A stretch of 46,051 nucleotides of DNA from Streptomyces cahuitamycinicus (GTDB lineage Bacteria; Actinomycetota; Actinomycetes; Streptomycetales; Streptomycetaceae), in assembly GCF_002891435.1 (NCBI RefSeq), contig NZ_POUC01000017.1, positions 1-46,051 on the forward strand, given 5' to 3'. Below are positions 36,150 through 43,226 of this stretch, piece after piece. Numbering within the stretch: the first letter of the stretch is position 1; each line of letters starts with the position of its first letter. Below the pieces are notes generated by a model. The model had not been told where the DNA came from. It worked only from the letters and a program-made list of their open reading frames with translations, and ran no database searches. The translations under genes were made by a program, and so were the position numbers.

Positions 36150-37400
36150 ATGGGAACGCACGAGTCGAACGAAGAAACGAGCGGTGCCGGACCGAGCGGT
36201 GCCGGACCGAGCGGAGCCGGACCGAGCGGAGCCGGACCGAGCGGAGCCGGACCGAGCGGGACCGGGCCGAGCGGTACCGGGCGGCGGGCCCTGCTCGGCG
36301 CGGCGGTACTCGGCGCCGGGGGAGCGGTCCTGGGCATGGCCGGCACCGCGCGAGCGGACGGCGCCCGGCACGGCGGCGGACCGGGGAACCTGCCCAGGCC
36401 GACGATCATCGGCCACCGCGGCGCCAGCGGCTACCGCCCGGAGCACACGTTCGGTGCGTACCAGCTGGCCCTCGACATGGGTGCCGACATCGTCGAGGCG
36501 GGCGACCTGGTCCCGACCAGGGACGGGCACCTGGTCTGCCGTCACGAGCCGGAGATCGGCGGCACCACGGACGTCGCCGACCATCCCGAGTTCGCCGGCC
36601 GCAAGAAGACCAAGCTGCTCGACGGCGTCTCCACCACCGGCTGGTTCACCGAGGACTTCACGCTCGCCGAGCTGAAGACGCTGCGCGCCGTCGAGCGCAT
36701 CCCGGCCAACCGTCCGCACAACACCCTCTACAACGGCCGCTGGGAGATCCCCACCTTCGAAGAGGTCCTCAGATGGCAGGACGAGCAGACCCGCAGGCGC
36801 GGCAAGCGGGTGTGGATCTACCCCGAGCTCAAGCACCCGACCTACTTCCGCAAGCAGGGCCTCCCGCTGGAGGAGCGCGTCGCCAAGCTGCTGCGCAAGT
36901 ACCGCAAGGACCGGCGGACCTCCCCGGTCATCCTCCAGTCCTTCGAGCCGACCAGCATCCAGCGTCTGCACAGGCTCGTCGACAACCCGCTGGTCGTCCT
37001 GCTGTCCTCGGCGGACTCCCGCCCCTGGGACTTCGTCGAGACCGGTGACCCGCGCACGGTCGCCGACCTGGTCAAGCCGGCCGGCCTCAGGGAGATCGCC
37101 TCCTACGCGCGCGGCATCGGCCCGACCCTGGACCTGGTCATCCCGCGCGACGCCCAGGGCAAGCTGACCCGGCCGACGTCGCTCGTCTCCGACGCCCACA
37201 AGGTGGGCCTGATCCTGCACCCGTACACGATGCGCAACGAGAACCCCTTCCTGCCCGCCGACTTCCGCAAGGGCATGGACGCGGACGCCTACGGTGACGT
37301 CTTCGGCGCGTACCGGGCGTACTTCGCGACCGGCATCGACGGCGTCTTCACCGACCAGCCCGACACGGGTCTGCTGGCCCGCGAGGACTTCAACGGCTGA
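36150..37400 (+). CDS. glpQ: Tat-exported glycerophosphodiester phosphodiesterase
   Basis: 416 aa from ATG 36150. Residues 11-45 are seven SGAGP-type pentapeptides, followed by a twin-arginine signal (GRRALLGAAVLGAGGAVLGM, cleavage near TARADG). The GDPD barrel has HRGASGYRPEHTFGAYQLAL with catalytic His/Arg, then GADIVEAGDLVPTRDGHLV and CRHEPEIGGTTDV. It releases glycerol-3-phosphate from glycerophosphodiesters or teichoic acid outside the cell for phosphate or carbon supply. Between the metal-binding Glu and Asp there is EAGD where homologues I recall have EPD, a one-residue insertion. The symbol rests on similarity to Streptomyces glpQ1 and the neighbourhood. A strong hairpin terminator follows. 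Confidence 0.9.
   Translation: MGTHESNEETSGAGPSGAGPSGAGPSGAGPSGAGPSGTGPSGTGRRALLGAAVLGAGGAVLGMAGTARADGARHGGGPGNLPRPTIIGHRGASGYRPEHTFGAYQLALDMGADIVEAGDLVPTRDGHLVCRHEPEIGGTTDVADHPEFAGRKKTKLLDGVSTTGWFTEDFTLAELKTLRAVERIPANRPHNTLYNGRWEIPTFEEVLRWQDEQTRRRGKRVWIYPELKHPTYFRKQGLPLEERVAKLLRKYRKDRRTSPVILQSFEPTSIQRLHRLVDNPLVVLLSSADSRPWDFVETGDPRTVADLVKPAGLREIASYARGIGPTLDLVIPRDAQGKLTRPTSLVSDAHKVGLILHPYTMRNENPFLPADFRKGMDADAYGDVFGAYRAYFATGIDGVFTDQPDTGLLAREDFNG
36180..36284 (+). repeat. Seven tandem 15-bp repeats inside the glpQ N-terminus
   Basis: AGCGGWGCCGGACCG-type units (36180, 36195, 36210, 36225, 36240, 36255, 36270); the first five are nearly identical, the last two diverged. In frame, so changes in copy number add or remove five residues before the Tat motif. 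Confidence 0.9.
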
Positions 37401-37443
37401 GCCCGTCAACACCCGAGGTCACACCCCCCGGTCGAGTGAGCTT

Positions 37444-37477
37444 CGGCCGCCCGGGCAACCCGCAGCCCGGGTGGCCG
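37444..37477. terminator. 13-bp hairpin after glpQ
   Basis: CGGCCGCCCGGGC and GCCCGGGTGGCCG pair (one G-T) around loop AACCCGCA. It lies 43 nt after the glpQ stop and 13 nt before the next ATG, so it may also affect translation of the sigma-like gene. Confidence 0.65.
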
Positions 37478-37490
37478 CGTCGCTCCGCAT

Positions 37491-37985
37491 ATGACGCACG
37501 ACCTGGTCACCGCCCTGCGCCCGCTGCTCACCGCCGAGGCCTCCGCGGAGGCATATTCCACCGGAACCGAGCCGGGCGACCTGGAGCAGGCGGTCTGGCT
37601 CCGCCTGCTGGAGCGCCTCGACACCGAGGGCCCGCCGCTCGACCCGCAGCAGTGGCTCCGCCGCGCCGTCCGCTCCGAAGTGCGCCGCACCCGCCGTACG
37701 AACCGTCTCGAACGGCCGTACGCAGGTGAACCGGCCGACGACCCGGACCGCGATCCCGAACAGCTCGCCCTCGCCGCGGCCCGCGGCCGGGCCCTGCGCG
37801 AGGCCGTGCGCCGCCTCCCGGGCCGCTGCCCCCGGCTGATGGAGGCCCTGCTCTCGCCGGAGGACCCGACATACCGGGAAATCGCAGGGGAGTTGGGTAT
37901 CTCACAGGGGAGTCTTGGCCCGGAACGTTCCAGATGCCTGGGATGTCTCCGAAGATTGCTCACACCGGAGGTTGCGGCCCGCTGA
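37491..37985 (+). CDS. Short RNA polymerase sigma-factor-like protein (ECF type)
   Basis: 164 aa from ATG 37491. The first half (EPGDLEQAVWLRLLERLDTE, PQQWLRRAVRSEVRRTRRTN) corresponds to sigma region 2, shortened; the second half (LREAVRRLPGRCPRLMEALL, TYREIAGELGISQGSLGPER then SRCLGCLRRLL) is the region 4 helix-turn-helix for -35 binding. No anti-sigma gene is adjacent. It has no visible ribosome site, and a stable hairpin sits just before the ATG. Whether it is a working sigma factor or only a DNA-binding relic is open. Confidence 0.8.
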   Translation: MTHDLVTALRPLLTAEASAEAYSTGTEPGDLEQAVWLRLLERLDTEGPPLDPQQWLRRAVRSEVRRTRRTNRLERPYAGEPADDPDRDPEQLALAAARGRALREAVRRLPGRCPRLMEALLSPEDPTYREIAGELGISQGSLGPERSRCLGCLRRLLTPEVAAR

Positions 37986-38042
37986 GGACGGGGATAGGAG
38001 TGGGGGACGACTGGTGATCAGATGAGCGGGAGGCGTGCGCAC

Positions 38043-38540
38043 ATGGGCATGAGCGTGACCATCTCTGCGGCGACCGAGCAGGACGCGGAGCAGATCTTCA
38101 GACTGCAGTACCTGTGCTTCCAGACGGAGGCGGCGCTGTACGGGAACTACCGCATCGACCCGCTCGTCCAAACCCTCGACTCGGTCCGCGAGGAAGTCAC
38201 CCGTGACTGCGTCTTCGTGGCCCGGCTCGGCGAGGAGGTCGTGGGCTCGGTCCGCGGCTCGGTCACCGAGGACGGCGCCGCCGGGATCGGCAAGCTCTGC
38301 GTCCACCCCCGGCTCCAGGGGCACGGCATCGGCGCCCGCCTGCTCCGGGCGGCCGAGACGGCCCTCGCCGACCAGCACGGCGCCACCCGCTTCCGCCTCC
38401 ACACCGGCCACCGCAGCGAGGGCAACCTCCGCCTCTACCGCAAGGTCGGCTACGAGACGGTGGGCACGTCCCAGGGCTCCGACGGCGTACCGATGATCGT
38501 CCTGGAGAAGCCGGCCGGGGCCTACGCGGCGACGGCTTGA
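38043..38540 (+). CDS. GNAT N-acetyltransferase
   Basis: 165 aa from ATG 38043, chosen because GGGAGG lies 10 nt upstream; ATG 38022 and ATG 38049 are in the same frame. The GNAT fold is clear: ISAATEQDAEQIFRLQYLCF, CVFVARLGEEVVGSVRG, IGKLCVHPRLQGHGIGARLL (acetyl-CoA loop QGHGIG) and RLYRKVGYETVGTS. The acceptor is unknown. It follows the sigma-like gene in the same direction, 57 nt on. Confidence 0.9.
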   Translation: MGMSVTISAATEQDAEQIFRLQYLCFQTEAALYGNYRIDPLVQTLDSVREEVTRDCVFVARLGEEVVGSVRGSVTEDGAAGIGKLCVHPRLQGHGIGARLLRAAETALADQHGATRFRLHTGHRSEGNLRLYRKVGYETVGTSQGSDGVPMIVLEKPAGAYAATA

Positions 38541-38542
38541 CG

Positions 38543-38567
38543 CCCAGGGGCGCGGGGAGCTGCGCGA
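38543..38567 (+). repeat. Intergenic repeat family, copy E
   Basis: CCCAGGGGCGCGGGGAGC then TGCGCGA (one mismatch to the core), 2 nt after the GNAT stop and between convergent genes. The tail CACCCGCACTCGCCG continues to about 38595. Confidence 0.8.
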
Positions 38568-38601
38568 TCAATCCCGCACCACCCGCACTCGCCGACGCCC
38601 C

Positions 38602-39012
38602 TCAGCCGCTGTCCCCCTGCCGCGCACGCGACGTCCGCAGCCAGTAGATCGCCGACACCGGCAACAGAATGGGGATGAACACGTAGCCCATCCCGAAGTC
38701 CGACCACACGGTCGCGTCCGGGAAGGCCGACGGCTCGATCAACGTCCAGGTCCCCACCGTCAGCACACCCGCCAACTCGGCGACACAGCACGCCAGTGCG
38801 GCCTTCCTCGCCTTCTCCCCGCCCCGCACCAGCGAGTACGTGATGAACCCGTACACCAGCCCCGCCACCGCCGACAGCGAGTACGCCAGCGGTGCCCGGT
38901 CGAACTCCGTCGCGATCTGATACGCGGACCGCGACACCGCGCCCACGACCATCACGCCGTACAGCCACACCAGCAGCGTGCCCGGCCCGCTGATCAGCCG
39001 CCGCCGGCTCAC
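38602..39012 (-). CDS. Small integral membrane protein
   Basis: 136 aa from GTG 39012, with GGGGAGG 6 nt upstream and 1 nt after the previous gene's stop; ATG 39033 in frame would overlap that gene. Four membrane helices are visible (TLLVWLYGVMVVGAVS, SLSAVAGLVYGFITYSLV, LACCVAELAGVLTVGTW, MGYVFIPILLPVSAIYWL). No family is certain. It forms a coupled pair with the upstream membrane gene. Confidence 0.75.
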   Translation of the reverse strand: MSRRRLISGPGTLLVWLYGVMVVGAVSRSAYQIATEFDRAPLAYSLSAVAGLVYGFITYSLVRGGEKARKAALACCVAELAGVLTVGTWTLIEPSAFPDATVWSDFGMGYVFIPILLPVSAIYWLRTSRARQGDSG

Positions 39013-39013
39013 C

Positions 39014-39373
39014 TCAGCCTCCCCAGATGTCATGGAGACGCACCTCCAGCACCGCCAGCACCACACCGCCGGCGGCCACCGTCACCGAACCCCACCGCGT
39101 CCGCTCGGCCAGCGACATGAACCCGGCCGCCGGGACACAGGCGAACGCCCCCAGCAGGTACGCCACGAAGATCGTCGTCCCCTGCTCCGGTTCCTCGCCC
39201 CGCGCCAGCAGCACGATCCCGACCACCAGCTGGACCAGCGACAGCAGCGTGACCACGGCCATCCCGATGAAGTGCCAGTCCTTCGTCGGCTGGTCACGGT
39301 AGGCGGCCCAGCCGCACCAGGCGGCGAGCAGCAGCGCGGCGACGCCGGTCACCAGCGTCAGGGCATCAAGCAT
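39014..39373 (-). CDS. Small integral membrane protein
   Basis: 119 aa, ATG 39373. Four membrane helices (LTLVTGVAALLLAAWCGW, FIGMAVVTLLSLVQLVVG, TIFVAYLLGAFACVPAAG, SVTVAAGGVVLAVLEVRL). It is followed 1 nt later by another small membrane protein gene, so the two may form a complex. I do not recognise a function. It diverges from the HAD phosphatase. Confidence 0.75.
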   Translation of the reverse strand: MLDALTLVTGVAALLLAAWCGWAAYRDQPTKDWHFIGMAVVTLLSLVQLVVGIVLLARGEEPEQGTTIFVAYLLGAFACVPAAGFMSLAERTRWGSVTVAAGGVVLAVLEVRLHDIWGG

Positions 39374-39442
39374 GCTGCGACCTTATTACGGCCGAAAAGG
39401 CCCGATGCCTGCGGCCCTGGCCTGCACCGTAGGGTCGAGGCC

Positions 39443-40093
39443 ATGACCATCCACGCCCAGGCCCTGCTGTTCGACAACGACGGAACCCTCGTCTCCTCCC
39501 TCGCCTCCGTGGACCGCTGCTGGACACGATGGGCCACGGAGTACGGCATCACGGCCGAGGAGTTCGCCCGGATCGAACTGCACGGACGGCCGGCCGCCGA
39601 GATAGCCGCCGACCTGCTGCCCGCCGAGATCGTCCCGCAGGCCGTCGCCCGCATCGAGGACCTGGAGGTCGACGACGTACCGAACGGCGGTGTGCACCTG
39701 TTGCCAGGCACCCGCGGCTTCCTCGACTCCCTGCCCGGCGACCGCTGGGCCGTCGTCACCTCCGCCACCCGGCGACTCGCCGAGGCCCGGCTCGACGCCG
39801 TCGGCATCCTGCCCAAGACGCTCGTCGCCGCCGACGACATCACGCGCGGCAAGCCCGACCCCGAGCCCTACCTCCTCGCCGCCCGCGCCCTCGGCGTCGA
39901 CCCGGCGCACTGCGTCGTGTTCGAGGACGCCCCCGCGGGCCTGGCGTCCGGCCGCGCCGCCGGCATGACCACCGTGGCGTTGACCACAACCCACCAGGCG
40001 CACCAACTCCGGGCCGACCTGGTCGTCGAGAACCTGTCGGCCCTGTCCGCACTGGTCACCGAGCAGGGCGTGGAGATTTCCCCGCGCGCCTGA
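39443..40093 (+). CDS. HAD-superfamily sugar-phosphate phosphatase-like protein
   Basis: 216 aa from ATG 39443. HAD motif I is LLFDNDGTLVSS (nucleophile D11, acid/base D13), motif II is VVTSATRRLAEARL, motif III the Lys in RGKPDPEPYLLAA and motif IV VVFEDAPAGLASGRAAGM. The C1 helical cap and the APAG ending of motif IV fit beta-phosphoglucomutase or glycerol-1-phosphatase-type members. A TAGGGT -10-like hexamer lies 7 nt before ATG, possibly another leaderless gene. It ends before a hairpin terminator. Confidence 0.92.
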   Translation: MTIHAQALLFDNDGTLVSSLASVDRCWTRWATEYGITAEEFARIELHGRPAAEIAADLLPAEIVPQAVARIEDLEVDDVPNGGVHLLPGTRGFLDSLPGDRWAVVTSATRRLAEARLDAVGILPKTLVAADDITRGKPDPEPYLLAARALGVDPAHCVVFEDAPAGLASGRAAGMTTVALTTTHQAHQLRADLVVENLSALSALVTEQGVEISPRA

Positions 40094-40112
40094 ACGCTCA
40101 CGATTCTGTCCA

Positions 40113-40137
40113 CCGCTGTCCAGCATCCGGACAGCGG
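40113..40137. terminator. 9-bp hairpin after the HAD gene
   Basis: CCGCTGTCC and GGACAGCGG with loop AGCATCC, 19 nt after the stop codon. Separates the HAD gene from the metNIQ leader. Confidence 0.55.
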
Positions 40138-40175
40138 AGGGTCGGTAAGGACCGTACGCGTGTTTTACTGACGGC

Positions 40176-40262
40176 ATGACCACGACGAGCGACCGCATCC
40201 CTGCGACCGAGGCGACCATGACGCCCGGTGCTCGTTGTATGTGTCGAATGTGCGCCTTCTAG
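40176..40262 (+). CDS. Short upstream ORF with Cys/Met-rich end, probable leader peptide of metNIQ
   Basis: 28 codons from ATG 40176, or 14 from the in-frame ATG 40218, which has GAGGCG upstream. The peptide ends in ARCMCRMCAF, so three Cys and two Met codons fall in the last eight positions before the stop. It lies 207 nt upstream of metN. Short Cys-rich leader ORFs that control sulfur genes by ribosome stalling are known in mycobacteria; a methionine importer is a suitable target for one that reads Cys and Met supply. Rare TGT Cys codons are used at two positions in this GC-rich genome. Expression is inferred only. Confidence 0.5.
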   Translation: MTTTSDRIPATEATMTPGARCMCRMCAF

Positions 40263-40469
40263 AGGGCCCCCGCACCACCCCCTGAGCTCGCGCCCCGAAG
40301 CGAGACCGCGGCCTGTCCGCACGCTCTGAGCGCTGCGTGACCTCATGCCGCCCCGCGCACCTGTTCTCCCCGGTTCCACTTCCCAGCGAGAACCGTGTCG
40401 CGTCTCTGACCGAACGCACCTGTGCCCGGGCACACCCACGCCCGCGCACTCGACAGTGACGGAATCCCA
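40263..40469 (+). promoter_or_regulatory. metNIQ 5' leader with several possible hairpins
   Basis: Between the leader ORF and metN are CTCGC/GCGAG (40287-40304), CGGTTC/GAACCG (40371-40395, 13-nt loop) and the palindrome TGTGCCCGGGCACA (40421-40434), which ends 35 nt before the metN GTG. No T-tract. These are candidates for alternative structures; no known SAM riboswitch core is visible. Confidence 0.4.
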
Positions 40470-41504
40470 GTGATCACCACCTCGGGCCTGACCAAGGTCT
40501 ACCGCGCACGCGGCCGCGAGGTCACCGCCCTGGACGGCGTCGACCTCCACGTCCGCGAAGGCGAGGTGTACGGCGTCATCGGCCAGTCCGGCGCCGGCAA
40601 GTCCTCGCTCATCCGCTGCGTCAACCTGCTGGAACGCCCCACGGCCGGCACCGTGACCGTCGCCGGGCAGGACCTCACCGCCCTGGCCGGCCGAGGCCCG
40701 CGCGCCGGGAGGGAACTGCGGCAGGCGCGCAGCCGCATCGGCATGGTCTTCCAGCACTTCAACCTGCTGTCCTCTCGGACCGTCCAGGACAACGTCGAAC
40801 TGCCGCTGGAGATCCTCGGCACGTCAGGGCAGGAACGCTCCCGCAAGGCACTGGAGCTGCTCGACCTGGTCGGCCTGGCCGACAAGGCGAAGTCCTACCC
40901 GGCCCAGCTCTCCGGTGGCCAGAAGCAGCGGGTCGGCATCGCCCGCGCGCTCGCCGGCGACCCGAAGGTGCTGCTGTCCGACGAGGCCACCAGCGCCCTC
41001 GACCCGGAGACCACCCGCTCGATCCTGGCGCTGCTGCGCGACCTCAACCGGCAGCTCGGTCTGACCGTTCTGCTCATCACCCACGAGATGGACGTCGTGA
41101 AGTCCGTCTGCGACTCGGCCGCCCTCATGGAGAACGGGCGCATCGTCGAGTCCGGCACGGTCAGCGAGCTTCTCGCGACCCCCGGCTCGGAACTCGCCTC
41201 GGCGCTCTTCCCGCTCGGCGGCGAGGCCTCCGGCGAGGACCGCACCGTCGTCGACGTCACCTTCCAGGGCGAAAGCGCCACCCAGCCCGTCATCTCGCAG
41301 CTGGCCCGCACCTACAACATCGACATATCGATCCTCGGCGCCGCCATCGACACCGTCGGCGGCCTCCAGGTCGGCCGGATGCGCATCGAACTGCCCGGCC
41401 GTTACGAGGACAACGTCGTGCCGATCGGCTTCCTGCGTGAACGGGGGCTCCGGATCGACGTCCTGGGCCACGAGACCGAACCGGTGAAGGAAGGTGCCAA
41501 GTGA
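40470..41504 (+). CDS. metN: Methionine ABC transporter ATP-binding protein
   Basis: 344 aa from GTG 40470 (ITTSGLTKVYRARGREVTAL); a longer frame is open upstream but homologues begin here. The ribosome site is weak, which fits leader control. Walker A is GQSGAGKSS, signature LSGGQKQRVGIARAL, Walker B VLLSDEATSALDP, H-loop LLITHEMDVV. The C-terminal NIL domain (about 260-340, VDVTFQGESATQPVISQLAR) is the methionine-sensing domain that inhibits transport when methionine is high. GTGA overlap with metI. Confidence 0.96.
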   Translation: MITTSGLTKVYRARGREVTALDGVDLHVREGEVYGVIGQSGAGKSSLIRCVNLLERPTAGTVTVAGQDLTALAGRGPRAGRELRQARSRIGMVFQHFNLLSSRTVQDNVELPLEILGTSGQERSRKALELLDLVGLADKAKSYPAQLSGGQKQRVGIARALAGDPKVLLSDEATSALDPETTRSILALLRDLNRQLGLTVLLITHEMDVVKSVCDSAALMENGRIVESGTVSELLATPGSELASALFPLGGEASGEDRTVVDVTFQGESATQPVISQLARTYNIDISILGAAIDTVGGLQVGRMRIELPGRYEDNVVPIGFLRERGLRIDVLGHETEPVKEGAK

Positions 41505-42208
41505 CCTGGTCCGAGATGCAGCCCCTGCTGGAGCAGGCCTGTTGGGACACGCTCTACATGGTCGGCTGGTCCACGCTCATCGCCGTCGTCGGCGGACTGC
41601 CGCTCGGCATCCTGCTGGTCCTCACCGACCGGGGCGGCCTCCTGCAGAACCTCACGGCCAACAAGGTCATCGGGCAGGTCGTGAACATCGCCCGTTCCCT
41701 GCCGTTCATCATCCTGATGGTCGCCCTGATGGGCTTCACCCGCTCGATCACCGGGACGACCATCGGCGTCGAGGCAGCCATCGTGCCGCTCGCCGTCGGC
41801 GCCATCCCGTTCTTCGCGCGCCTGGTCGAGACGGCCGTCCGCGAAGTGGACCACGGGCTCGTCGAGGCCGTGCAGTCCATGGGCGGCAACACCTGGACCA
41901 TCGTCCGCAGGGTCCTCGTCCCCGAGTCCCTGCCGTCGCTGATCTCCAGCACCACCACCACGATCGTCGCTCTCATCGGCTACTCGGCCATGGCGGGCAC
42001 CGTCGGCGCCGGCGGCCTCGGCGACATCGCCATCCGCTACGGCTACCAGCGCTTCGAGACCCAGCTGATGTGGGTCACCGTCGCGATCCTCGCCGTCGTC
42101 ATCTCGGTCATCCAGTTCGCCGGCGACTACGCGGCCCGCTCCCTGCACCGCCGCGGCTCCCATGCGGGCCCCGCCCCCAAACTGCGGCTCCTCAAAGCCG
42201 CCTCCTGA
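41501..42208 (+). CDS. metI: Methionine ABC transporter permease
   Basis: 235 aa from GTG 41501, overlapping the metN stop. Five membrane helices with the coupling-helix motif EAVQSMGGNTWTIVRRVLVP and the conserved GYSAMAGTVGAGGLGDIA. Homodimer in the inner membrane with MetN. Helix one is LYMVGWSTLIAVVGGLPLG. Confidence 0.95.
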   Translation: MTWSEMQPLLEQACWDTLYMVGWSTLIAVVGGLPLGILLVLTDRGGLLQNLTANKVIGQVVNIARSLPFIILMVALMGFTRSITGTTIGVEAAIVPLAVGAIPFFARLVETAVREVDHGLVEAVQSMGGNTWTIVRRVLVPESLPSLISSTTTTIVALIGYSAMAGTVGAGGLGDIAIRYGYQRFETQLMWVTVAILAVVISVIQFAGDYAARSLHRRGSHAGPAPKLRLLKAAS

Positions 42209-42269
42209 ACCCCCCGTCACCCTCAACGGGGTCGCACCACCCGCAAGGCCATAAGGAAAGGCACTTTTC

Positions 42270-43088
42270 GTGCGTAACACCGCCAAGACCACCACCGCCG
42301 TCCTCGCAGCCGGAGCCCTCACCCTCGGGCTCAGCGCATGCGGCGCCGGCAGCTCCGGCACAGACGGCCCCCTGATCGTCGCCGCCAGCCCCGTCCCGCA
42401 CGCCGAGATCCTGAACTACGTCAAGGACAACCTCGCCGAGAAGGAAGGGCTCGACCTCCAGGTCAAGGAATTCACCGACTACGTCACTCCGAACACGGCG
42501 ACGCAGGACGGCTCGGTCGGCGCCAACTACTTCCAGAACAAGCCGTACCTCGACGACTTCAACAAGAAGAACGGCACCGACATCGTGCCCGTCGTCACGG
42601 TCCACCTGGAACCGCTCGGCCTCTACTCCCACAAGGCCAAGAAGGCCGGCGACCTGAAGAGCGGTGCCACCGTCGCCATCCCCAACGACACGGTCAACGA
42701 GGCCCGCGCCCTCAAGCTCCTCGCCGCCGACGGACTCATCACCCTCAAGGCGGGCGTCGGCAACGAGGCGACCCCCTCCGACATCACCAAGAACCCCAAG
42801 AACCTCGAGTTCAAGGAGCTGGAGGCGGCCCAGACGCCGCGCTCCCTCGACGACGTGGACGCCGCCGTCGTCAACGGCAACTACGCCATCGAGTCCGACC
42901 TCAAGCCCTCCGAGGACGCCCTCATCCTCGAGTCGCCGAAGAGCAACCCCTACGGCAACTTCCTCGCCGTGAAGAAGGGCGACGAGGACGACCCGCGCGT
43001 GAAGAAGCTCGCGAAGCTCCTCACCTCGCCCGAGGTGGAGAAGTTCATCCAGGACAAGTACGCCGGCTCCGTGCTCGCCTCGTTCTGA
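42270..43088 (+). CDS. metQ: Methionine-binding lipoprotein
   Basis: 272 aa from GTG 42270 with AAGGAAAGG upstream. A lipoprotein signal with lipobox LSAC (TLGLSACGAG, lipidated Cys at about 24) anchors it outside the membrane. The NlpA/MetQ fold is clear: IVAASPVPHAEILNYVK, LDLQVKEFTDYVTPNTA, GANYFQNKPYLDDFN, VPVVTVHLEPLGLYS, VAIPNDTVNEARALKLL and AAVVNGNYAIESDL. It delivers methionine (D- or L-) to MetNI. Confidence 0.96.
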   Translation: MRNTAKTTTAVLAAGALTLGLSACGAGSSGTDGPLIVAASPVPHAEILNYVKDNLAEKEGLDLQVKEFTDYVTPNTATQDGSVGANYFQNKPYLDDFNKKNGTDIVPVVTVHLEPLGLYSHKAKKAGDLKSGATVAIPNDTVNEARALKLLAADGLITLKAGVGNEATPSDITKNPKNLEFKELEAAQTPRSLDDVDAAVVNGNYAIESDLKPSEDALILESPKSNPYGNFLAVKKGDEDDPRVKKLAKLLTSPEVEKFIQDKYAGSVLASF

Positions 43089-43108
43089 GCCCACACCCGG
43101 CACCCCCG

Positions 43109-43147
43109 CACGGGCCCTTCCTCCATCCACGGGGGGAGGGCCCCGTG
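43109..43147. terminator. Hairpin terminator of metNIQ
   Basis: CACGGGCCCT and AGGGCCCCGTG pair with one bulge, extended inwards by CC/GG steps, starting 21 nt after the metQ stop. Confidence 0.65.
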
Positions 43148-43164
43148 ATGCGGACCGATGCTTT

Positions 43165-43192
43165 CATGCTGCATGCTGGGCAGTTCAGCATG
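43165..43192. promoter_or_regulatory. CATGCTG half-sites upstream of the acetyltransferase gene
   Basis: CATGCTG twice in tandem (43165-43171, 43172-43178), then CAGCATG inverted (43186-43192); GCATGCTG/CAGCATGC make an 8-bp stem with 7-nt loop. About 35-60 nt before the ATG: operator-like. Confidence 0.4.
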
Positions 43193-43226
43193 CCCAGAAG
43201 GTTCACCGAAGGTTACGGAGCGGCGC

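Noticed and set aside
36180..36284. CRISPR-like repeats
   Set aside because: The 15-bp units are contiguous, without spacers, and in frame inside a coding sequence.
40263..40469. SAM riboswitch upstream of metN
   Set aside because: I looked for the conserved cores of SAM-I and SAM-IV (GGTCATGAG-type start and paired elements) and did not find them.
43201..43218. GGTTCACCGAAGGTTACGG as a PHO box before the acetyltransferase gene
   Set aside because: Only one unit matches GTTCACC; the second unit is poor and there are no more, and the site falls within the ribosome-site region.
43158..43226. Cys-rich N-terminal extension of the acetyltransferase ORF as a leader peptide
   Set aside because: It is simply the in-frame upstream part of the ORF over the operator-like half-sites; it has no stop before the gene and no ribosome site.
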